The notes beneath the pieces are model-generated. The model was not told the DNA's origin. It ran no database searches and worked only from the letters and a program-made list of their open reading frames with translations. Shown piece by piece: positions 1 through 6,982 of a stretch of 18,456 nucleotides of DNA (within the stretch, counting starts at the first letter, position 1; each line of letters begins with the position of its first letter). The DNA is taken from assembly GCA_947307005.1 (NCBI GenBank), contig CAMZHY010000014.1, positions 1 through 18,456 on the forward strand. Direction: 5' to 3'. A program made the translations under genes and the position numbers. This stretch comes from an uncultured Planctomycetaceae bacterium (GTDB taxonomy: Bacteria > Planctomycetota > Planctomycetia > Pirellulales > Thermoguttaceae).

Positions 1-1
1 C

Positions 2-2470
2 CCTAGTCTTGCGACTTTGCTGCGCCGAGGCCGACGTTTTACGTGGGAAGAGACGATCTATATCGGCGCGCGAATCTGCAGCGCGCTGAAGCACGCGCAC
101 GATCGAGGCGTTATTCACCGCGATATCAAGCCCGCCAATATTCTTCTTGTCAACGGCGGCGTCGTTAAAGTTTCCGATTACGGGATCGCGCAGTATTTTG
201 GCGCGTCGCGACTGACAAACGCGAACCAAGTCGTCGGAACAATCGAATTTATGGCGCCGGAACAGGCGCAAGCCGGCGCCGTGGGGCCAAAGACCGACGT
301 TTACTCGCTCGGCGCGCTGATGTACGCCCTTCTTACCGGACGCCCTCCCTACGTTGCGAAAACGCTCCCCGAACTTCTCCAAAAATATCGCGAAGGTTTG
401 CCGGATCCGATTCGAGCGGAACGCCCCGAGACGCCGAAGGCCGTCGAAGACGCCGTTCTCGACCTGCTTCAAATCCAGCCTGAAAAACGTCCCGGCGACG
501 CGCGACTCATCGGACGTCGCCTCGAGGCGCTCCTCTATTCCTCTGAAACGTGTCAGGGCGGCAATCCGTTTGTCGACAGTCAATTTACGCTTGGCGCTTC
601 GACGAGCATGTCGTTGGCGGACAAGCGCGGCCCGTCGACGACGAGTTCTCGCGTCGACCTTGAGAACGATTCAACGACGATGCATCGCGACGGAGTCGAA
701 GATTTTCGTCCCGACGAAGAGCCCGTCGGCGTTGCGAAAGACTTTCCTTATCGTCCAATCGACGGCGACGACGCCGGGGTGGGGGTCGATCTAGAATCGC
801 CCTTCGACAAGACGACGGAACGCGCCGCGTCGGTTGAAATCGAACGTAAGAGCGACCCCGAACAGCAACGCGACGATTTTTTCATTGGCGACGGCAAAGA
901 TCCCGAGGGACGCGGTTTGAGCGACAGCGAGACGTCGACCAGTCTCCTTGCTCCAAGCGGCGCCAAAGGCGCGGACGCGCCGACGGATTCCTCTTCCGCC
1001 GGTTCCGACGCGAAAACTTCCGACGAAGCGCTTGGAGAATCTAAACGCGAGCAATATGTGATTCAACCGACGATTGTCGGCGATTCGTCTTCCGGCGCGA
1101 CGGGCGGTTCCGCTGTTTCGACGGAATTTGACGTCGCTTACGAGGCGGGCGCGGCGGGCGGCGCGATAGAGCAGGGAAGCGCTAGAACGGAGACGGCCGC
1201 TTCCGACGCTTCGAACGCGTCTTGTTCGCCGTCTTCCGATACGAACGCGTCTCCGCCGTCAGGCGTTCGCCCTCGTTCGGGCGTAAGTTCGAGAATAGGA
1301 CGCGCCGCGAAGCTGCTTAGCGCGGCGGCGACGACGGTTGTCGATAAGGCGAGCGGGAATTTCAGAGCGTCAAAAAAGATTATCGAACCGATAGCCCCTA
1401 GCGGCGGATTGGCGACGCCCCGAAACGTTCCCTTTGACCAGCTCGACGAGGTCTTAGACGGAGCCGGAGCGACGCCCCTCGATCGATTCCGTAAGTCGAC
1501 TTTTACCCCCGTCGGAGAAGACGAACTGGGGGAACTCCCCGATTCCGAAAGCGATCTTCCTCCGTCGATTTTCGTGAGGTTTCGCGTATTCTGGGTCGCG
1601 TTCGTTTTCGTTGCGTTTGCCGCCCTTGGCGCGGCGGCGTTCCGAGCGCCGTCAGCGGATCGACTCTATTCGAAAATCGACCGTACCTTCAGCCGCAGCA
1701 CGGCCAAGAGATTCGACGCGACGTTGCGTCGCTCTGAAAGGGATATGAAACGGTTTGTCGACCTCTATCCGAACGATCCGCGCGCTGAAAAGGTTAATTT
1801 TTTCCTTTGTGAGATTCAAATCGACGAGCTTGACCAGCGTCTTGAACGTCTGGTTGCAAGTCCTAGTCGCGACGCGCCGCTTCAACCAATCATGAGGGCT
1901 TATCTCGACGCGCGTCGCGCCGCGCAGGCCGACTGGAAAGACGGATCGAAGAAACTCGCGGCGTTTATCGAGCTATTCGGTTCCGACGCGATTCTCGCCG
2001 AATTCGGAGCCGCCGACGCTAACGATTTGCCGCCCAAACCAGGAGAGAACGCCTCGTCGCTACGCAGTCTCGTCGTCCAGAATCGCTGGAAACTTTGGAA
2101 GGGGGAGACCGCTCCCGTCATGTCGTTGCCCGACCAGCTCGTCGTTATTGCGAAACGCCGACTCGCGGCGCTGGACGCGGAGGTAAAAACAACTCGGCGC
2201 GCCGATCTCGCGCTCCTTAACGACCGACTTATCACCGCCGAATCCCTCGAACAAGAGAATCCGGAACGCGCCGCCGCGATTAGACGCGCCGCCGAAATTC
2301 TCTACGGCGACAGCGAGTGGGCGAGGAGCGCCTTCGACGACGAAGGCGACTCCGAAACCGAAATTTCGTCTCCCGTCAATCCAACGCCGGAAGAGTCGGT
2401 CTCCGAAGAATCCAGCGAAGATTCTCGTCCCGAACAGGACGCCGTCAAGGTTCAGGACGACGCCTCGTAG
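2..2470 (+). CDS. Hanks-type Ser/Thr protein kinase, membrane-anchored (5' end missing)
   Basis: The reading frame is open to the left edge, so this is the C-terminal part of a larger protein; the first in-frame start codon (TTG at 17) lies inside the kinase fold and is not the real start. Numbered from that TTG, the catalytic loop is HRDIKPAN at 34-41, the metal-binding motif is DYG (54-56) instead of DFG, and APE is at 80-82 with DVYSLG after it. The N-lobe (glycine loop, VAIK lysine) is outside the window. The kinase domain ends near residue 180. A long Ser/Asp/Glu/Ala-rich linker of about 330 residues follows, then one membrane span (about 522-542), then a helical region (about 550-770) with a YPNDPRAE segment resembling TPR-like repeats, and an acidic tail. 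The layout fits a receptor-type kinase with a cytoplasmic catalytic domain and an external domain. Its substrate is unknown. Confidence 0.93.
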   Translation, partial: PSLATLLRRGRRFTWEETIYIGARICSALKHAHDRGVIHRDIKPANILLVNGGVVKVSDYGIAQYFGASRLTNANQVVGTIEFMAPEQAQAGAVGPKTDVYSLGALMYALLTGRPPYVAKTLPELLQKYREGLPDPIRAERPETPKAVEDAVLDLLQIQPEKRPGDARLIGRRLEALLYSSETCQGGNPFVDSQFTLGASTSMSLADKRGPSTTSSRVDLENDSTTMHRDGVEDFRPDEEPVGVAKDFPYRPIDGDDAGVGVDLESPFDKTTERAASVEIERKSDPEQQRDDFFIGDGKDPEGRGLSDSETSTSLLAPSGAKGADAPTDSSSAGSDAKTSDEALGESKREQYVIQPTIVGDSSSGATGGSAVSTEFDVAYEAGAAGGAIEQGSARTETAASDASNASCSPSSDTNASPPSGVRPRSGVSSRIGRAAKLLSAAATTVVDKASGNFRASKKIIEPIAPSGGLATPRNVPFDQLDEVLDGAGATPLDRFRKSTFTPVGEDELGELPDSESDLPPSIFVRFRVFWVAFVFVAFAALGAAAFRAPSADRLYSKIDRTFSRSTAKRFDATLRRSERDMKRFVDLYPNDPRAEKVNFFLCEIQIDELDQRLERLVASPSRDAPLQPIMRAYLDARRAAQADWKDGSKKLAAFIELFGSDAILAEFGAADANDLPPKPGENASSLRSLVVQNRWKLWKGETAPVMSLPDQLVVIAKRRLAALDAEVKTTRRADLALLNDRLITAESLEQENPERAAAIRRAAEILYGDSEWARSAFDDEGDSETEISSPVNPTPEESVSEESSEDSRPEQDAVKVQDDAS

Positions 2471-2558
2471 AAAGCCGAGCCCTTGTCCTTTAGACTCGAC
2501 GGTGATCTTTTTACGGAGAGCTTATTATCGTCATTGAAGACGACGGGGATAGTCGTCT

Positions 2559-3212
2559 TTGCCAGCTTGGAATCCGGGTGAAGAATTGTCGCCAAAAGAG
2601 GTCGATCCGCAAGACGTCGGTAGAAGCGCCGCCTATTCCCTCTGGTTGAAAGCGCCGAATCCAACAATAACGTTTTTTAAAACGTTGGACGTCACGAATT
2701 TAACGAGGATATGCAGGAAAAGACGGCTGAAATTCAATATGCTGATCGTTTATTGCATAGGAAAGGCCGCGTCGAGCATAAGAGAGTTTTATACTCTTCC
2801 CGTCGACGATAAACTGATTCAATACGACTCCCTAGCGGCGAGCGTCGTCGTCAAGAATAAATTTGGCGATATCAACTCCTGCGATATCCCGTTTTCGGAG
2901 AATCTGGACGAATTCAATCGCGCTTATCTTTCTTCTGTCGCGCAAGTTGCGGAGAACTGCGAGGATCGCGACTTGTCCGCCGAATTCATGGTCGTCGGGA
3001 CCTCGGTCATTCTTGAAACGGAACTTGACGGCGTGATCGGCATGTATAGCGGCGTTTTCAACAACCCGTTTCTCTTTTGGGGTAAGTTCAGAAGAAAGCG
3101 ATTCCATTTTTATTTGCCCATATCCTTCCAGTTCCATCACGTCCAAATGGACGGCGCTCACGCGGGAAGATTTCTCGCGAATCTTCAGGACGAAATCCGT
3201 CGTCTAAAATAG
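2559..3212 (+). CDS. CatA-type chloramphenicol acetyltransferase-family protein
   Basis: This is a homologue of class A chloramphenicol acetyltransferases, trimeric enzymes that move an acetyl group from acetyl-CoA to a drug hydroxyl. Near the C-terminus it has the catalytic HxxxDG motif (His194, Asp198, Gly199, inside FHHVQMDGAHAGRF), preceded by the family-like segment LPISFQFHH. The length of about 215 residues is normal. The region that forms the acceptor pocket in true CAT enzymes (about 150-175) reads GVIGMYSGVFNNPFLFWGKF and differs from the usual W-x-x-F-x-S-F pattern, so chloramphenicol activity cannot be assumed. An in-frame stop at 2550-2552 leaves two TTG starts, 2559 and 2586; the second gives an N-terminus closer to the family. 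A TATTAT at 2523-2528 could be a -10 box. A GyrI-like gene follows after 29 nt, probably in the same transcript. Confidence 0.85.
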   Translation: MPAWNPGEELSPKEVDPQDVGRSAAYSLWLKAPNPTITFFKTLDVTNLTRICRKRRLKFNMLIVYCIGKAASSIREFYTLPVDDKLIQYDSLAASVVVKNKFGDINSCDIPFSENLDEFNRAYLSSVAQVAENCEDRDLSAEFMVVGTSVILETELDGVIGMYSGVFNNPFLFWGKFRRKRFHFYLPISFQFHHVQMDGAHAGRFLANLQDEIRRLK

Positions 3213-3241
3213 TCGCGTTTGTTTACAAGGAGACGAGGACG

Positions 3242-3874
3242 ATGGTCTTCGATTTCAAAAAAGAATATAAAGAATTTTATTTGCCCAAGAACAAACCGGA
3301 GATTACGACGGTTCCGAGGGCGAATTTTATCGCGGTGAGAGGAAGCGGCGACCCGAACGAAGAGGGCGGCGCGTATCAACGGGCGATTGGCGTCTTATAC
3401 GCCGTCGCCTATACGTTGAAAATGAGTTATAAGACGGATTACAAGATCAAAGGATTCTACGAATACGTCGTTCCGCCGCTGGAAGGTTTCTGGAGTTGGG
3501 ATGGCGCGGACGGCCTCGACTTTGCGGATAAATCGACCTTCCGCTGGATTTCGGTCATCCGTTTGCCTGATTTTGCGACGGAAAAGGATTTCAACTGGGC
3601 GCTGGAAACGGCGAGTCAAAAGAAAAAAACGGACTGCTCGTCGGCGGAGTTTTTGTCGATAGACGAAGGGCTTTGCGTCCAGATGATGCATATCGGACCC
3701 TTTGACGCCGAGTCCGCGTCAATAGCCCTAATGAACGCGCACCTCGTTCAGAACGGTTACGCGACGGATTTTAACGAAAGTCGGTTGCATCATGAAATCT
3801 ATTTGTCCGACGTCAGGAGAACCGCGCCCGAGAAATGGAAGACCGTTATTCGCCAACCGATTAGGCGAGCGTGA
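3242..3874 (+). CDS. GyrI-like small-molecule-binding domain protein
   Basis: This 210-residue cytoplasmic protein belongs to the stand-alone GyrI-like (SHS2-fold) family. The N-terminal FDFKKEYKEFYLPK and the segment FIAVRGSGDPNEEGGAYQRA (29-48) are typical, as are the aromatic-rich EYVVPPLEGFWSW (about 76-88) and a C-terminal HEIYLSDVRR. Members bind lipophilic or cationic small molecules, and some related proteins hydrolyse cyclopropanoid toxins; activity here is unknown. The ATG has a strong Shine-Dalgarno (AAGGAGACGA, starting about 14 nt upstream). The gene sits directly after the acetyltransferase gene and before a strong hairpin terminator, so the two probably form a two-gene operon. 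A shared role in handling a toxic small molecule is an inference from that context. Confidence 0.88.
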   Translation: MVFDFKKEYKEFYLPKNKPEITTVPRANFIAVRGSGDPNEEGGAYQRAIGVLYAVAYTLKMSYKTDYKIKGFYEYVVPPLEGFWSWDGADGLDFADKSTFRWISVIRLPDFATEKDFNWALETASQKKKTDCSSAEFLSIDEGLCVQMMHIGPFDAESASIALMNAHLVQNGYATDFNESRLHHEIYLSDVRRTAPEKWKTVIRQPIRRA

Positions 3875-3925
3875 ATCGGTTTTGTTTTCAGAGGGAATGA
3901 TTTAATCCAGACTACAAATGAAATG

Positions 3926-3957
3926 AAAACGGCATGATCCGAAGACCATGCCGTTTT
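3926..3957. terminator. Bidirectional intrinsic terminator between the GyrI-like gene and rpsG
   Basis: An 11-bp perfect stem (AAAACGGCATG / CATGCCGTTTT) encloses a 10-nt loop at 3937-3946. The A-tract on one side and T-tract on the other let it work in both directions. It lies between the converging ends of the GyrI-like gene (+) and rpsG (-). Confidence 0.88.
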
Positions 3958-4025
3958 GAATTTTCGTCTCGCCGAGCGCCTACGCGATCTCGCGAATCGC
4001 CCAACGACGAGGAACGTCGCGCAAA

Positions 4026-4496
4026 CTACTTCGCGAAGTGAGCGAACGCCTTGTTCGCTTCCGCCATACGGTGGACGTTTTCACGCTTCGTGTAGGCGAC
4101 GCCTTGCTTGTTGTAAGCGTCGAAGAGTTCGTTGGCGAGTTTCTGAGCGGTCGGCTGACCCTTCTTGTCGCGGATGGCGAGGAGAATCCAGCGGATGCAA
4201 AGAGACTGCGCGCGATTGGCGCGAACTTGCATAGGAACCTGATAGGACGCGCCGCCGACGCGCTTCGAGCGAACCTCGACGATCGGCTTGACGTTTTCGA
4301 GCGCGGTCGTGAAGACGTCGATAGGAGCGACTCCGTCAACCTTCTTTTCGAGGATTTCGAGCGCTTCGTAGAAAATCTTACGGGCGGCGTTCTTCTTGCC
4401 GTCCCACATGAGGCAGTTGATGAACTTGCTCGCGAGGAGAGAATCGTAGACGGGATCGCCTTTCAACTGTTTTTTACTGGCGGTAATTCGACCCAT
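4026..4496 (-). CDS. rpsG: 30S ribosomal protein S7
   Basis: At 156 residues this is a full-length S7, the primary 16S rRNA 3'-domain-binding protein that organises the head of the small subunit. The sequence has the expected order: ASKKQLKGDPVYDS near the N-terminus, FINCLMWDGKKNAARKIFYEAL, the rRNA-contact region VRSKRVGGASYQVP (about 76-89), and the C-terminal YTKRENVHRMAEANKAFAHF. The ATG is preceded by a GAAAG-type ribosome-binding site. It lies 270 nt downstream of rpsL in transcription order, and a bidirectional terminator follows. fusA and tuf, often found next in the str operon, are absent here. Confidence 0.98.
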   Translation of the reverse strand: MGRITASKKQLKGDPVYDSLLASKFINCLMWDGKKNAARKIFYEALEILEKKVDGVAPIDVFTTALENVKPIVEVRSKRVGGASYQVPMQVRANRAQSLCIRWILLAIRDKKGQPTAQKLANELFDAYNKQGVAYTKRENVHRMAEANKAFAHFAK

Positions 4497-4582
4497 TGTT
4501 ATCGTATCTTTCTTTATCTAAACAGGGGGAAGTCCTTACGGAAGGGGTCGCAACGAGAGAGTTAGAGAGCCGCGTCTGAAGG

Positions 4583-4597
4583 GCGCGCGAAGCGCGC
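4583..4597. other. GC-rich hairpin in the rpsL-rpsG spacer
   Basis: A 6-bp all-GC stem (GCGCGC / GCGCGC) with a 3-nt loop lies in the 270-nt spacer between rpsL and rpsG on the transcribed minus strand. No T-run follows, so it is not a terminator. In E. coli, S7 represses its own synthesis by binding the rpsL-rpsG intercistronic RNA; whether this hairpin has such a role is a guess. I saw no open gene in 4497-4766. Confidence 0.35.
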
Positions 4598-4766
4598 TAG
4601 ACGCCGACGTTACTCCGTCTCTACTGGCGTTAAGCCGAGGGACGTTGCTGACGAACGCGCTCTGAGAGACGCCGTTCGCCGGACTTCACGTATGAATCAA
4701 AATGTCAAAAATCGTAACGGACGTCGCCGAGGCCGACGGGACAAAAAAACGCCGGCGCGTCGACGA

Positions 4767-5156
4767 TCAGCGCTTCTTGGTAAGGACGGCGTTCTTCTTA
4801 GCTCCGTAACGGCTACGCGCTTGCTTGCGCCCTTCGACGCCGGTCGCGTCGAGCGTGCCGCGGATGACCTGGTAACGAACGCCCGGCAGGTCGCGAACAC
4901 GACCGCCGCGAATCAGGACGATCGAGTGTTCCTGAAGCTTATGGCCTTCGCCGGGAATGTAAACGGTGACTTCCTTGTTGTTCGAGAGTCGAACGCGCGT
5001 GATGCGACGAAGCGCGGAATTCGGCTTCTTCGGCTGCATGGTGCGGACAAGGAGGCAGACGCCGCGCTTCTGGGAGCAACCTTCCAGAACCGGGGTCTTG
5101 GTAGAACTGTGCTGCTGTTTGCGATTTTTTCGCACTAACTGATTGATTGTCGGCAT
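4767..5156 (-). CDS. rpsL: 30S ribosomal protein S12 (Arg at position 88)
   Basis: At 129 residues this is a complete S12, a decoding-centre protein of the small subunit. Recognised by MPTINQLVRK at the start, PKKPNSALR (42-50), IPGEGHKLQEHS (67-78), RGGRVRDLPGVRY (83-95) and the C-terminal GRKQARSRYGAKK. Lys43 is present, but the position that is lysine in E. coli and Mycobacterium (GGRVKDLPG) is Arg88 here, a substitution known as a streptomycin-resistance mutation. Asp89, the RimO methylthiolation site, is retained. The ATG has an AAGAGAG ribosome-binding site. Transcription probably starts about 190-200 nt upstream, from a sigma70-like promoter just beyond the end of the URO-D-family gene. 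Confidence 0.98.
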   Translation of the reverse strand: MPTINQLVRKNRKQQHSSTKTPVLEGCSQKRGVCLLVRTMQPKKPNSALRRITRVRLSNNKEVTVYIPGEGHKLQEHSIVLIRGGRVRDLPGVRYQVIRGTLDATGVEGRKQARSRYGAKKNAVLTKKR

Positions 5157-5352
5157 GTCACTCTCTTGTTTGATTCAGATTGACGTCTCTCTAACGTCGC
5201 CAAAGCAAGAACGCGCTCAATACCTCTCCCGCTCTCGTTTTCAGGGTCGGCGTTTGCGACGTTCCAGCGCGTAAACGGATTCCGAAACCTTGCCGCGTCA
5301 TACGAACCGGCGCCGCGATCTAAGAACCCAATGGAACTGTATTAACTTCGCG

Positions 5353-5380
5353 ATTCTATCCTATGGCGACAATCCGTCAA
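5353..5380 (-). promoter_or_regulatory. Candidate sigma70-type promoter of rpsL-rpsG
   Basis: On the minus strand, TTGACG (5375-5380) and TAGAAT (5353-5358) are separated by 16 nt. This matches consensus at five of six bases in each box. It points at rpsL and predicts a leader of about 190 nt, long for this operon. Confidence 0.6.
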
Positions 5381-5410
5381 GGACGGGTCGCGAAAAATTT
5401 ACCATTTTAC

Positions 5411-5460
5411 CAAGGGACTTTTCGTCGGTAATCGCGCCGACGAACCGTCAAAGTCCCTTG
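5411..5460. terminator. Nested hairpin overlapping the 3' end of the URO-D-family gene
   Basis: The outer arms CAAGGGACTTT (5411-5421) and AAAGTCCCTTG (5450-5460) pair perfectly over 11 bp. Inside, CGTCGG (5423-5428) pairs with CCGACG (5437-5442). The right arm includes the last codons and the stop of the minus-strand gene. No T-run follows at once (a T5 comes about 15 nt later), so it could be an imperfect terminator or a 3'-end stabilising structure. Confidence 0.5.
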
Positions 5461-6386
5461 AACGTCCTGGCGACGTCGTAGACGCCTTTGACCGTCTCCG
5501 GATCGGCGTTGGCGCCGACCGTCGCAATGAAGCCGCCTGTGAGCGTGCCGAGGCAGTCGTAAACGCGTTTGAGGTCCTTCGCGGATTCTTCGTGCGCCTT
5601 GGGATCGTAAAGCTCGTCGACGCGGGTGGCGAAGCAGACCCGCCCTCGGAGCGCGCGCCCAAACTGAGCGACTTCCATTTGACCGGGATGCTCGACGCGG
5701 ATGACGTTGGCGCCCAGTTCGTAAAGGTCGTGGAAGAAATCGACGTCCTCCATCGTAAGGGTGAACCATACGTGCAGACCCTGATCGCGGGCAATTTTGA
5801 TTTGTTCCGCGTAGTGCGGACGCATGACGCAGCGCCATAACGACAGGGTCATGCGCGAGTTTTTAGCGGCGCGCCAGACGTCGGTGAACTCAATTCCGTG
5901 GAATCCCATGCGAGCGATCATCTCGAACATGCTCGTTTCGAATCCCATAATTATATACATGAACTCGTGAAAACGATCCGTGTCGCGGAGATAGTCTTCG
6001 TCGCATAGCACGCTGCCGCGAAGAGCGGAGTAAACGGCGAATCCGCTGAGGCCCAACCTTGCGAGACGATAACGGTCGCCGCAGACGCGCCGCGCCTGTT
6101 CAATCTTTGCAAATCGACGTTTAAAATCAAGAGGGGGAGTATGATACGCGTCGACCTGACGCCAGTCGGGGAGCACCGGCTCTTTCGGAACCGCCCATCC
6201 GCCCGCAAGCCTTCGCAAACGGCGGAACCCCCATTCGCTGAGTTTCGGATCGTTGGGATCGGAAAGAGAGAGATCGTACGTGAGAATATCGCTTCGCGTA
6301 ATATCGGGACCTAGAACCCAGACGGGGGCCCGATCGGGATTTTTAAAATGAATCGCGCAATCGACGATCGCTTTTCTGGACAACAT
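5448..6386 (-). CDS. Uroporphyrinogen decarboxylase-family protein, not classic HemE
   Basis: This 312-residue protein has the URO-D superfamily beta/alpha-barrel pattern: an N-terminal NPDRAPVW, a central GFHGIEFTDVW (about 164-174), a barrel strand with GLHVWFTLTMEDVDFF, then ELGANVIRVEHP and the C-terminal ATVGANADPETVKGVYD. True uroporphyrinogen decarboxylase carries a conserved R-x-x-x-R-Q-A-G-R motif after the first strand; here that segment reads VLGPDITRSD, so haem-pathway activity is unlikely. Related paralogues include corrinoid methyltransferases and many uncharacterised proteins, and these are common in planctomycetes. The ATG has an excellent Shine-Dalgarno (GGAGG, complement at 6392-6396, 7 nt before the start codon as AACTGGAGGTTTGC). 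It is read alone, away from rpsL. Substrate unknown. Confidence 0.85.
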   Translation of the reverse strand: MLSRKAIVDCAIHFKNPDRAPVWVLGPDITRSDILTYDLSLSDPNDPKLSEWGFRRLRRLAGGWAVPKEPVLPDWRQVDAYHTPPLDFKRRFAKIEQARRVCGDRYRLARLGLSGFAVYSALRGSVLCDEDYLRDTDRFHEFMYIIMGFETSMFEMIARMGFHGIEFTDVWRAAKNSRMTLSLWRCVMRPHYAEQIKIARDQGLHVWFTLTMEDVDFFHDLYELGANVIRVEHPGQMEVAQFGRALRGRVCFATRVDELYDPKAHEESAKDLKRVYDCLGTLTGGFIATVGANADPETVKGVYDVARTFKGL

Positions 6387-6502
6387 GCAAACCTCCAGTT
6401 CTTGCGTAGGGCGCGCTGATGGTCGCGTTTAACCTTTAACGCGGCGTCGTTCTTTGGGTAGAAACGTCTAGCGTTAAGACAGCTTCAACAAATTCGACGC
6501 AA

Positions 6503-6528
6503 GTTTTGTAATGGAAATAATTCAAAAC
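6503..6528. promoter_or_regulatory. Imperfect palindrome, possible operator
   Basis: The arms GTTTTGTAAT and ATTCAAAAC pair with one mismatch around a short centre. It lies about 120 nt upstream of the URO-D-family start and may be a regulator site. It is not linked to a known family. Confidence 0.25.
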
Positions 6529-6733
6529 CGACCGATAAAAAAACAAAAAGTTGCAAAACCTTCCTTCTACGGGGGGCTTGTCTACTCTTTAGCAGCCGAT
6601 AAAATCGTAGCCCTTAACCATCGTCGCGTATTCTATCTTTGCGGATGATGAAATTCAAGCTTTTTTTGGCATTTTGTGAAAATTTTTTTGTTTCCCACAA
6701 TTTTCTAAGAATCGTAATTCTGTGAGGTTATGA

Positions 6734-6750
6734 AAAGAACGACGTTCTTT
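6734..6750. promoter_or_regulatory. 17-bp near-perfect palindrome, possible operator
   Basis: AAAGAACG, a single central A, then CGTTCTTT: 8-bp perfect arms. The size and symmetry suit a dimeric DNA-binding regulator. It sits midway between the divergent genes. Confidence 0.35.
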
Positions 6751-6894
6751 GAGTCGTTTCTCGAGAAGCCTAGGTTGCAATTTATTTTACGGCGATTATT
6801 CAAGAGAATTTTTTTTCGACGGTTTGAGTAGCGTCTTCTTGCGCCAACCATTTTTCAAGCTTCTTTCCCAAGATAAATACGGGGACGCCAAGGG

Positions 6895-6922
6895 TTGCGC
6901 TTTATCTCAAAGATAATACAAT
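6895..6922 (+). promoter_or_regulatory. Candidate promoter of the CLC gene
   Basis: TTGCGC (6895-6900) and TACAAT (6917-6922) are 16 nt apart. The -10 box matches five of six consensus bases and the -35 box three. Transcription would begin near 6929, leaving a leader of 55-80 nt. Confidence 0.4.
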
Positions 6923-6982
6923 ACGTCGCCGATTATTTCATTTCGCTATTAGCGCGAGAAGTTTTGGGACGCCCTTGAACGT

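Larger units (their letters stand above)
6387..6982. other. Long AT-rich divergent regulatory region
   Basis: About 600 nt separate the URO-D-family gene (-) from the CLC gene (+). The stretch from about 6480 to 6950 is much more AT-rich than the genes, with several T-runs. It contains an imperfect palindrome at 6503-6528, a tighter one at 6734-6750, a small doubtful ORF (6730-6831) and a promoter candidate at 6895-6922. I recognised no tRNA, riboswitch or conserved protein. Confidence 0.5.

Noticed and set aside
2471..2558. Terminator after the kinase gene
   Set aside because: No stable stem with a T-run was found; the T5 at 2509-2513 has no hairpin before it.
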